The notes under the pieces are model-generated. The model did not search any database and was not told where the DNA came from. It saw only the letters and a list, made by a program, of their open reading frames with translations. Source: Glaciecola sp. 33A (GTDB lineage: Bacteria; Pseudomonadota; Gammaproteobacteria; Enterobacterales; Alteromonadaceae). Taken from it: a DNA stretch of 64,000 nt. This document shows, piece by piece, positions 57,129-64,000 of this stretch (position 1 is its first letter; each line of letters starts with the position of its first letter). A program made the translations under genes and the position numbers. The stretch lies in contig NZ_PJAR01000038.1 of the NCBI RefSeq assembly GCF_002836745.1, positions 62,001 through 126,000 of the forward strand, written 5' to 3'.

Positions 57129-57338
57129 TTTTTAGTCGGTTATTTATGGTTATCTGCAATTACCCAAGATTACGTTAATCGCTTTATCGAAAAAGAGAGT
57201 GAGTTGCAAAACTGCGCTAGATGATTTTGCTGCAGGCTAAATTGGCTAAACGTGCTCAATTGATGAGCACGTTGCTAACCATTTGCACCTGATCCGATAG
57301 ATTCCCACAATTAGTTACCGAATATATTGATTCAGTCG
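57129..57338. other. Intergenic region between fbpC and aspS
   Basis: The gap holds a perfect hairpin, CGTGCTCA-ATTGA-TGAGCACG (57251-57271), about 120 bases after fbpC. No T-run follows. The right part carries the likely aspS promoter at 57339. No gene is seen. Confidence 0.5.
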
Positions 57339-57367
57339 TTTAGAATCCCCATTGTTTAGTTTATAAT
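57339..57367 (+). promoter_or_regulatory. Likely aspS promoter
   Basis: TTTAGA (57339-57344) and a perfect TATAAT (57362-57367) are separated by 17 bases, giving a leader of about 155 bases before aspS. Confidence 0.55.
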
Positions 57368-57529
57368 TTCGCACTTTCGGTAGCTTTAAAATAGAAGCCT
57401 GACACAATTCAGATTAGCGTTTGCTTTGCCTGCCTTATAGCCAAAGTGGCCAGGAAACCTTAAGCGACGCTAGTATTATGCAAGTATTAAAAAATACAAA
57501 ACAAAAACAGCACCATTGGGATTAAGCTT

Positions 57530-59317
57530 ATGCGCACAGATTACTGTGGAAATATTGATGAAAGTTATGCCGGTAAAGAAGTCACACTTTATGGCTGGGT
57601 GAACAAAAGACGTGATTTAGGCGGCGTGATTTTTATTGACTTACGGGATCGTGAAGGCATTGTGCAGGTTGTTATTGACCCAGACGCCGCTGAGATATTC
57701 GAGCTTGCTTCCACTTTACGTAATGAATTCTGTGTCGCAATTACTGGTTTAGTTTGTATGCGTCCGGATACGCAAATAAACAAAGAAATGAAAACCGGTG
57801 AAATTGAGATCCTTGGCAAACAGTTATCCATTTTTAATAGTGCACCAGCATTACCACTTGATTTTAACCAAGATAACTCAGAAGAGCAGCGTTTAAAATA
57901 TCGCTACTTAGATCTGCGCCGTCCATTGATGACGCAACGTTTAGTTTTTCGCTCTAAAGTAACGGCGGCGGTTAGACGCTTTCTTGAAGATGGCGGTTTT
58001 CTTGATATCGAAACGCCTATTTTGACCAAAGCTACACCGGAAGGCGCGCGTGATTATTTAGTGCCAAGTCGAACACATAAAGGTCAGTTTTTCGCATTGC
58101 CACAGTCACCACAGCTGTTTAAACAGTTGTTGATGATGTCAGGTATGGACAAATATTATCAAATTGTAAAGTGCTTCCGTGATGAAGATTTACGTGCTGA
58201 TCGCCAGCCTGAATTTACCCAAATAGATATCGAGACCACTTTTTTGGACGCCGAAGATGTCATGGCAATCACAGAAAAAATGATGCGTTCACTTTTTGCT
58301 CAGTTGTTAAATGTGGACTTAGGCGACTTTCCAACTATAAGCTATGCCGAGGCTATGCAGCGCTATGGCAGTGATAAGCCTGATTTGCGTAATCCACTTG
58401 AATTAGTCGACGTTGATGACATTGTAAAAGACAGCGATTTTAAGGTTTTTAGCGGCCCAGCGAATGATGAAAAAGGCCGTGTAGCAGCTATTCGAGTGCC
58501 TGGTGGCGCCACGTTATCGCGCAAGCAAATAGATGATTACGGAAAGTTTGTTGGTATCTACGGAGCCAAAGGTTTGGCATGGCTCAAAGTTAATGACCTC
58601 AGTAAAGGAGTTGAAGGCTTACAATCACCTATTCTTAAGTTTTTTGATGAAGTTAGCATGACGGCATTACTTGAAAAAACCGGAGCCCAAACCGGTGATA
58701 TTCTTTTGTTTGGCGCGGACAGTAAAACCATTGCTACCGATGCAATGGGTGCCCTACGCCTGAAATTAGGCGAAGATTTCGACTTGTTAGAGGGTGAGTG
58801 GCGTCCTTTATGGGTTGTCGATTTCCCAATGTTCGAAGAGGCTGATGGACATCTATATGCGCTGCACCATCCGTTTACTGCACCTCGTGACAGCAGCATT
58901 GAAGCCTTAAAAGCGAATCCGGCTGACGCCTTGTCAAATGCTTATGACATGGTGCTTAATGGCGTTGAATTAGGAGGTGGTTCGGTGCGTATTCACAACA
59001 TGGATATGCAAGCGACTGTGTTCAAACTTCTGGGTATTACAGATGAAGAAGCCAATGAAAAGTTCGGTTTCCTACTTGAAGCATTGCGTTATGGCGCTCC
59101 ACCTCACGCGGGTTTGGCCTTTGGTTTGGATAGAATGGTTATGTTGATGACGGGTGCTGAGTCAATTCGTGACGTAATGGCATTTCCAAAAACCACAACA
59201 GCCGCTTGTCCATTGACTAATGCGCCAGGGTTTGCGAGCCCTGAACAATTGGCTGAGCTGTCAATTGCAACCGTGATTAAAACGGATACTAAAAAATCAG
59301 ACAAGGGCGCTGAATAA
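57530..59317 (+). CDS. aspS: Aspartyl-tRNA synthetase
   Basis: AspS charges tRNA-Asp. The 595-residue bacterial-type protein has an OB-fold anticodon domain (about 1-105), class II motif 2 [20 protein letters not shown] (near 218-237), a GAD insertion (about 290-420) and motif 3 [13 protein letters not shown] (near 530-542). It heads a compact run of aspS-nudB-ruvC-ruvA. Confidence 0.97.
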   Translation: MRTDYCGNIDESYAGKEVTLYGWVNKRRDLGGVIFIDLRDREGIVQVVIDPDAAEIFELASTLRNEFCVAITGLVCMRPDTQINKEMKTGEIEILGKQLSIFNSAPALPLDFNQDNSEEQRLKYRYLDLRRPLMTQRLVFRSKVTAAVRRFLEDGGFLDIETPILTKATPEGARDYLVPSRTHKGQFFALPQSPQLFKQLLMMSGMDKYYQIVKCFRDEDLRADRQPEFTQIDIETTFLDAEDVMAITEKMMRSLFAQLLNVDLGDFPTISYAEAMQRYGSDKPDLRNPLELVDVDDIVKDSDFKVFSGPANDEKGRVAAIRVPGGATLSRKQIDDYGKFVGIYGAKGLAWLKVNDLSKGVEGLQSPILKFFDEVSMTALLEKTGAQTGDILLFGADSKTIATDAMGALRLKLGEDFDLLEGEWRPLWVVDFPMFEEADGHLYALHHPFTAPRDSSIEALKANPADALSNAYDMVLNGVELGGGSVRIHNMDMQATVFKLLGITDEEANEKFGFLLEALRYGAPPHAGLAFGLDRMVMLMTGAESIRDVMAFPKTTTAACPLTNAPGFASPEQLAELSIATVIKTDTKKSDKGAE

Positions 59318-59321
59318 AAAT

Positions 59322-59756
59322 ATGCAACTGAAACGCGCAGAGTCAGTGTTGGTTGTGATCAGAGATGAACACAAGCAGGTGCTGATTATGCAGCGTGATG
59401 ACGATGCTAACTTTTGGCAATCGGTAACCGGAACCATTGAAATGGGAGAAATACCGCTCAACGCAGCCTATCGCGAGTTAGCTGAAGAGACCGGTATTGC
59501 ATTGCCTAAATCGTTACATCCGATATTGGATTGTCGATTAATGAATCAATACAAAATTCGACCAATTTGGCTGTACCGATATCCGCCCGGTACTGAATTT
59601 AATAACGAATATGTTTTTTGCATAAAAGTACCCGCTGGTATGCCTATTGTGTTGACAGAACACACCGATTTTAATTGGACGAGTAAACAAGAAGCAATGC
59701 AGCGAGTTTGGTCAAAAACCAATCGCGATGCGATTGCACAATTTGTTCCGGATTAG
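59322..59756 (+). CDS. nudB: Dihydroneopterin triphosphate diphosphatase (Nudix)
   Basis: NudB removes pyrophosphate from dihydroneopterin triphosphate in folate synthesis. The 144-residue protein has an intact Nudix box, GTIEMGE followed by REL-A-EETGI (about residues 37-59). Gene order aspS-nudB-ruvC matches E. coli. It lies four bases after aspS and three before ruvC. Confidence 0.92.
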   Translation: MQLKRAESVLVVIRDEHKQVLIMQRDDDANFWQSVTGTIEMGEIPLNAAYRELAEETGIALPKSLHPILDCRLMNQYKIRPIWLYRYPPGTEFNNEYVFCIKVPAGMPIVLTEHTDFNWTSKQEAMQRVWSKTNRDAIAQFVPD

Positions 59757-59759
59757 CGC

Positions 59760-60296
59760 ATGAGTATTATTTTAGGCATCGATCCAGGTTCAAGAATTAC
59801 AGGCTACGGCGTTATTAAAGTCGTGGGTGGTAAGGCTAGCTATTTGGGGAGTGGATGTATTCGCTTAACGCATGACGAACTCTCCATTCGTTTGAAACGT
59901 ATTTTTGACAGCGTTAGTGAAATTATTACTCAGTTTGCTCCTACTGAATTTGCAATAGAACAAGTGTTTATGGCTAAAAATCCCGATTCAGCGCTTAAAC
60001 TTGGGCAAGCTCGCGGGGCAGCAATTGTAGCTGCTACTAACTTTGACTTGCCGGTCGCTGAATATTCAGCACGTCAAATTAAACAATCTGTAGTGGGTTC
60101 GGGTGGGGCAGACAAAACCCAAGTTCAGCACATGGTAATGACCTTGCTAAAGTTGAACGCAACGCCTCAGGCCGACGCAGCTGATGCATTGGCTGTTGCT
60201 TTATGTCATATTCACACGTCGCAAAGCCTGATTAAAATGTCGGGTAAAAGCGCAGGCAAAATTTCGAAGATCGTGCGCGGTCGCTTAAGAAGATAA
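59760..60296 (+). CDS. ruvC: Crossover junction endodeoxyribonuclease
   Basis: RuvC cuts Holliday junctions. The 178-residue protein has the catalytic acids in [12 protein letters not shown] (D8), [11 protein letters not shown] (E near 67) and [14 protein letters not shown] (two Asp near 139-142). It is followed after 21 bases by ruvA. Confidence 0.97.
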   Translation: MSIILGIDPGSRITGYGVIKVVGGKASYLGSGCIRLTHDELSIRLKRIFDSVSEIITQFAPTEFAIEQVFMAKNPDSALKLGQARGAAIVAATNFDLPVAEYSARQIKQSVVGSGGADKTQVQHMVMTLLKLNATPQADAADALAVALCHIHTSQSLIKMSGKSAGKISKIVRGRLRR

Positions 60297-60317
60297 ATAA
60301 GGCAGGGTAAAAATCCG

Positions 60318-60947
60318 ATGATCGGCAGAATTAAAGGCACGTTAATTGACAAAACCCCACCCGATGTCTTAGTTGACGTCAATGGTGTGGGCTATGATAT
60401 TCAATTGCCGATGACCAGTTTCTATCAGCTTCCCGATATAGGTGAAGTGGCGACTATTTATACTCACTTTGTTGTGCGCGAAGATGCACAATTATTATTT
60501 GGTTTTTCAGATACCTCGGAGCGCGCTTTGTTTCGCGAACTCATAAAAGCCAATGGTGTCGGCCCCAAACTCGCCTGCACTATATTGTCTGGTATGTCGG
60601 CACAAGATTTCGTGCAATGTGTTATTCATGAAGATATTTCAAATTTAGTAAAGCTGCCGGGTGTGGGTAAGAAAACTGCTGAGCGTTTAGTTGTAGAATT
60701 AAAAGACAAATTAGAAAAACTATCACGCAGCGATACGCATTTTGATGGGGCGGGCCCTGCTGCACCGAACAGCCCGATTCAACGTCCTTCATTAAGAGGC
60801 GACGCACATGCTAAAAATGAAGCCTTAAGTGCTTTGCTCGCTTTGGGTTATAAACCGGTGCAAGCAGAAAGAGTCATAAAACAAGTTTATACCGAAGGTA
60901 TGACAAGCGAGCAAGCGATCAGAGTGTCACTTAAGGCAATGGTTTAA
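60318..60947 (+). CDS. ruvA: Holliday junction DNA helicase subunit RuvA
   Basis: RuvA binds the four-way junction and loads RuvB. The 209-residue protein has the OB-fold N-terminal domain ([12 protein letters not shown]), helix-hairpin-helix motifs (NGVGPKLA and [19 protein letters not shown]) and the C-terminal RuvB-binding domain. It precedes ruvB by 93 bases. Confidence 0.97.
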   Translation: MIGRIKGTLIDKTPPDVLVDVNGVGYDIQLPMTSFYQLPDIGEVATIYTHFVVREDAQLLFGFSDTSERALFRELIKANGVGPKLACTILSGMSAQDFVQCVIHEDISNLVKLPGVGKKTAERLVVELKDKLEKLSRSDTHFDGAGPAAPNSPIQRPSLRGDAHAKNEALSALLALGYKPVQAERVIKQVYTEGMTSEQAIRVSLKAMV

Positions 60948-61040
60948 GCGTATGCGGTTAAATTACTATCTTGACTATTTTATGACGCGTATTCACATTA
61001 TGCTCAATCCTAAAAGATTACAAAAAGATAGGGAGTTGTT

Positions 61041-62051
61041 ATGATTGAAGCTGATCGCTTAATACAAGCCATTGCTGATCCGGAAGATGAAGTTATTGAC
61101 CGCGCAATTCGACCCAAAATGCTCTGTGATTACACTGGTCAAGATCATGTCTGTGAACAAATGGAAATCTTCATTCAAGCAGCCAGAAAGCGCAATGATG
61201 CGCTTGACCATCTGCTTATATTCGGCCCTCCAGGTTTAGGTAAAACCACACTGGCTAACATTGTCGCTAATGAAATGGGGGTGAATATAAAAACCACTTC
61301 GGGTCCGGTGCTGGAAAAAGCCGGTGATCTTGCTGCATTACTGACGAATCTTGAAGAAAACGATGTCTTGTTTATTGATGAAATTCACCGCTTAAGCCCG
61401 GTCGTTGAAGAAATTCTGTATCCAGCGATGGAAGACTATCAATTGGATATCATGATTGGTGAGGGGCCAGCGGCGCGCAGTATTAAACTCGACCTCCCTC
61501 CGTTTACATTAATTGGTGCTACTACCAGAGCTGGATCATTAACCTCTCCGCTACGAGATCGTTTTGGCATTGTGCAACGTTTAGAATTTTATAACGTCGC
61601 CGATTTAACCGATATTATTCAGCGTAGTGCCGCTTATTTAAAGTTAAGTATGGAGAAAGAAGGGGCATTTGAGATGGCAAAGCGTTCACGTGGTACGCCT
61701 CGAATAGCTAACCGTTTATTGCGTAGAGTAAGAGACTACGCTGAAATTAAAGCCGACGGTAAGATAAATGCTGACGTTGCAGGTAGAGCGCTCAATATGC
61801 TTGATGTTGACAATAAAGGCTTTGATTTTATGGATAGAAAGTTGTTACTCGCGATCATTGAAAAGTTTATGGGTGGCCCTGTAGGGTTAGATAATATAGC
61901 AGCAGCCATCGGTGAAGAAAAGGAAACCATAGAGGACGTTATAGAGCCATATTTAATACAACAAGGCTTTTTACAGCGGACTCCGCGCGGGCGAATTGCG
62001 ACCCAGCACGCATATTTGCATTTTGGTTTAATTATGCCAAAGGTCGATTAG
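61041..62051 (+). CDS. ruvB: Holliday junction DNA helicase subunit RuvB
   Basis: RuvB is the AAA+ motor of branch migration. The 336-residue protein has Walker [10 protein letters not shown] (about 62-70), Walker B LFIDEIHR (near 110-117), the GATTRAG sensor and a C-terminal winged helix. AGGGAG precedes the ATG. The 93-base gap to ruvA may hold its own promoter. Confidence 0.97.
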   Translation: MIEADRLIQAIADPEDEVIDRAIRPKMLCDYTGQDHVCEQMEIFIQAARKRNDALDHLLIFGPPGLGKTTLANIVANEMGVNIKTTSGPVLEKAGDLAALLTNLEENDVLFIDEIHRLSPVVEEILYPAMEDYQLDIMIGEGPAARSIKLDLPPFTLIGATTRAGSLTSPLRDRFGIVQRLEFYNVADLTDIIQRSAAYLKLSMEKEGAFEMAKRSRGTPRIANRLLRRVRDYAEIKADGKINADVAGRALNMLDVDNKGFDFMDRKLLLAIIEKFMGGPVGLDNIAAAIGEEKETIEDVIEPYLIQQGFLQRTPRGRIATQHAYLHFGLIMPKVD

Positions 62052-62397
62052 ATACCAAGCACTTATATTAAGCAAAAAAAAGCCCACGCAATGCATGGGC
62101 AAAACAACAAGTAAAACGGAAGGAAAACTGTTGTCAGGGAACATCAAAAGCAATACAACTAAGTTGTAGCCGCTATTCAATGGTGTATATCATAAACACA
62201 TCAGATGAGATATCAAACGAGAAATATTCTCATTATAGATTAGTTTTTCTAATCCAATTTATGTGTTGTATTTTATGCCTTTAAATTCGATAATATCCGC
62301 ATCCTACTTATGTTTATATTCATAGTAACGATGACTTATATGAAATAGTGATAATGGATAGTTTGCTATATAAAATCTAACCTGAAAGGAGTCGTTT
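62052..62397. other. Intergenic region between ruvB and ybgC
   Basis: The 346-base gap has a terminator-like hairpin at 62074-62100 and AT-rich small palindromes such as GAGAAATATTCTC (about 62221) and GATTAG-TTTTT-CTAATC (about 62238-62254). The ybgC-tol promoter is expected in the right part. No gene was recognised. Confidence 0.5.
62074..62100 (-). terminator. Terminator-like hairpin with T-run on the minus strand
   Basis: GCCCACGCA and TGCATGGGC form a stem with one mismatch; on the minus strand it is followed by eight T. On the plus strand, 30 bases after ruvB, it is preceded by the matching A-run and lacks a T-run. It may be a poor ruvB terminator or the end of a leftward RNA. Confidence 0.5.
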
Positions 62398-62874
62398 TTG
62401 CTCAGTAATGAACCTTTTTCGATACCGATACGTGTATATTACGAAGACACCGACGCCGGTGGACTTGTCTATCACACTAATTATTTGAAGTTCATGGAGC
62501 GCTCGCGTACAGAGTGGTTAAGACACTTAGGCATAGAACAAAAAACTTTATTGGAACAATCCATCGGTTTTGTCGTCAAAGAGCTTAGTATGAAAAATAG
62601 TAAGGCGGCTGCTTTCAATGATATGTTGAGTGTTAGCTGTCAGGTAGTGGAGTTGAAGAAGGCAAGTATGGTGTTTCGGCAACACGCTTATCGTGTCAAA
62701 GATTCTGCAAATACGCACAACAATAACAATAACAATAACAATAACAATGTTACGAGTACTGAAAAAGAACTGCTCGTTAGCGCTGAAGTCAGAGTAGCCT
62801 GTGTCGATTTGGAAAAGATGAAACCAATCGCAATACCTGGCTTTATATTAAGGGAAATTAAACGTGACGTCTGA
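62398..62874 (+). CDS. ybgC: Acyl-CoA thioesterase YbgC of the Tol-Pal cluster
   Basis: The 158-residue HotDog protein has the active-site motif [19 protein letters not shown] (residues 14-32). It starts with TTG at 62398, with AAGGAG seven to eight bases upstream. Residues 108-117 are ten asparagines encoded by five AACAAT units, absent from typical YbgC and probably in a surface loop. It overlaps tolQ by 11 bases, the order known for ybgC-tolQ-tolR. Confidence 0.93.
   Translation: MLSNEPFSIPIRVYYEDTDAGGLVYHTNYLKFMERSRTEWLRHLGIEQKTLLEQSIGFVVKELSMKNSKAAAFNDMLSVSCQVVELKKASMVFRQHAYRVKDSANTHNNNNNNNNNNVTSTEKELLVSAEVRVACVDLEKMKPIAIPGFILREIKRDV
62719..62748 (+). repeat. (AACAAT)5 microsatellite within ybgC
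   Basis: Five perfect hexanucleotide units code for ten consecutive Asn. Slippage would change length in steps of two residues and keep the frame. Confidence 0.9.
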
Positions 62875-63556
62875 AATGTCTATCCTCAACTTGCTGCTAG
62901 AAGCAAGTATTGTCGTGCAATTTATTATGCTGTTGTTATTAACCATGTCGGTTGTTTCATGGGCCTTTATTTTTCAAAGAAATGCTGTATTGAGCGCAGC
63001 AACAAAAGAAATGAAAATCTTTGAAGACAAGTTCTGGTCAGGGGCTGATTTGAACAAGCTTTATCAAGAACTTTCTGCCCGAGCTCAATTAACCGGTTTG
63101 CCCCTCATATTTTGTGCTGGATTTAAAGAATATGTGCGTTTACGTAAAACATCCGGTGCAGTCAATGATGCTATTATGGACGGCACTTATCGTTCTATGC
63201 GCGTGACTATGTCGCGCGAAGTTGACGAGCTTGAAGCGCGCCTACCGTTCCTAGCTACCGTCGGTTCAATTTCACCTTATATTGGTTTATTAGGCACAGT
63301 ATGGGGGATCATGAATTCATTCATTGCGCTGGGTCAAGCAAAACAAGCCACGCTAGCCATGGTTGCGCCTGGTATTGCAGAAGCGCTTATTGCGACTGCT
63401 ATTGGACTGTTTGCAGCTATTCCAGCCGTAGTCGCATATAACCGCTTTAGTCATAGTGTTGAGAAGTTAGAAAACGCCTACGGTAACTTTATGGAAGAGT
63501 TTTCAGCTATATTAAATCGTCAGAATATGGCGTCCTCCAGTCAACAGTCTCAATAA
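62864..63556 (+). CDS. tolQ: Tol-Pal system protein TolQ
   Basis: TolQ forms with TolR the proton-driven inner-membrane motor that energises TolA for outer-membrane constriction. The 230-residue protein has three membrane segments (about 15-38, 135-158, 172-195) and the conserved [20 protein letters not shown] region. It overlaps ybgC and precedes tolR by 39 bases. Confidence 0.95.
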   Translation: MTSEMSILNLLLEASIVVQFIMLLLLTMSVVSWAFIFQRNAVLSAATKEMKIFEDKFWSGADLNKLYQELSARAQLTGLPLIFCAGFKEYVRLRKTSGAVNDAIMDGTYRSMRVTMSREVDELEARLPFLATVGSISPYIGLLGTVWGIMNSFIALGQAKQATLAMVAPGIAEALIATAIGLFAAIPAVVAYNRFSHSVEKLENAYGNFMEEFSAILNRQNMASSSQQSQ

Positions 63557-63595
63557 TTGATAGCAAATTTATTGTCCTGAATTAGGAGAGTTAAC

Positions 63596-64000
63596 ATGTA
63601 TGTGAGAAAACGCAGAAAGCCGGTATCAGAAATTAACGTCGTACCATATATCGACGTTATGTTGGTACTCTTGGTCATTTTTATGGCAACAGCAACCGCA
63701 GTAATGCAGGGCGTGAAAGTTGATCTACCAAAATCTGATGCAAAAACGATTGAGACTGACGAAGACGACATGTTAATTGTGTCGATAAATGCGCAAGGGC
63801 AGTATTTTTTGAATATCGGTGATAATCCCGACGAAGAATTGACTGCGGTGGATGTTGCTACGCTAGTACAAGCTAAGCTGGCGCAAACGCCAACTATTCC
63901 TGTGGTAGTGAATGGCGATGGTAAAGTGAATTACGAGAAAGTAGTCGAGTTGATGGTGTTGTTGCAAAATGCGGGTGCGCCGTCGGTTGGTTTAATGACT
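63596..64000 (+). CDS. tolR: Tol-Pal system protein TolR (cut by window end)
   Basis: 135 residues are visible from the ATG at 63596, which follows AGGAG. The N-terminal RKRRKPVSEINVVPYIDVML contains the proton-path aspartate at the start of the single membrane segment (about 19-40), and the periplasmic domain continues past the window edge. It follows tolQ as usual. Confidence 0.95.
   Translation, partial: MYVRKRRKPVSEINVVPYIDVMLVLLVIFMATATAVMQGVKVDLPKSDAKTIETDEDDMLIVSINAQGQYFLNIGDNPDEELTAVDVATLVQAKLAQTPTIPVVVNGDGKVNYEKVVELMVLLQNAGAPSVGLMT

Noticed and set aside
62209-62235. Fur-like palindrome around GAGAAATATTCTC
   Set aside because: Too many differences from the 7-1-7 motif, and the neighbours (ruvB, ybgC-tol) are not usual Fur targets.

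Overview
The window looks like chromosomal core DNA from a marine, AT-leaning gammaproteobacterium of the Alteromonadales, near the Glaciecola/Paraglaciecola/Alteromonas group. This placing rests on gene content and synteny only: an Escherichia-like corB(yfjD)-ypjD / ffh-rpsP-rimM-trmD-rplS block, aspS-nudB-ruvC-ruvA-ruvB-ybgC-tolQ-tolR, aroF-tyrA facing pheA, a fadI-fadJ pair, and a DUF3379 anti-sigma protein behind an ECF sigma factor. No rRNA, tRNA, insertion sequence, prophage or CRISPR array was seen.

Layout. 1-2 kb: 5' end of a class V aminotransferase-like gene, an outer-membrane barrel gene behind a three-fold GTTCA repeat, and a small secreted repeat protein. 2-8 kb: sulfate activation operon cysD-cysC-cysQ-cysN (minus strand) ending in a strong terminator, then an SLC13-type permease. 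8-14 kb: EAL-HDOD protein, putP, ECF sigma/anti-sigma pair with a perfect CRP-type site, and a DUF885 lipoprotein. 14-22 kb: complete Bat-type operon moxR-DUF58-DUF4381-batA-batB/C-batD. 22-26 kb: fadI-fadJ behind a FadR-like site, and a small membrane protein. 26-34 kb: a giant propeller/GGDEF/EAL sensor and an M16 peptidase. 33-40 kb: sixA, corB, ypjD and the ffh to rplS translation/secretion block. 40-45.7 kb: the most unusual stretch, with an unrecognised gene, about 1.1 kb of repeat- and hairpin-bearing noncoding DNA, a Rho paralog without the N-terminal RNA-binding domain, a DUF2059 protein overlapping it tail to tail, and a secreted protein/transglutaminase pair. 45.8-53 kb: AbgT transporter, aroF-tyrA with a perfect TyrR box, pheA with a canonical promoter, a double-receiver protein and yciH. 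53-57 kb: fbpABC-type ferric iron importer behind a Fur-like box. 57-64 kb: aspS, nudB, ruvCAB, ybgC (with an in-frame hexanucleotide repeat coding ten Asn), tolQ and the start of tolR.

Working together: the cys genes turn sulfate into APS and PAPS and recycle PAP, with the SLC13 protein a plausible sulfate importer. The Bat genes form an AAA+/VWA envelope system. fadIJ carry out beta-oxidation. aroF/tyrA/pheA form the tyrosine and phenylalanine branches. The Rho-like protein keeps all visible ATPase and RNA-translocation motifs but lacks the primary RNA-loading domain; it is the best candidate here for something not well described. All calls come from reading the sequence; no database search was run.
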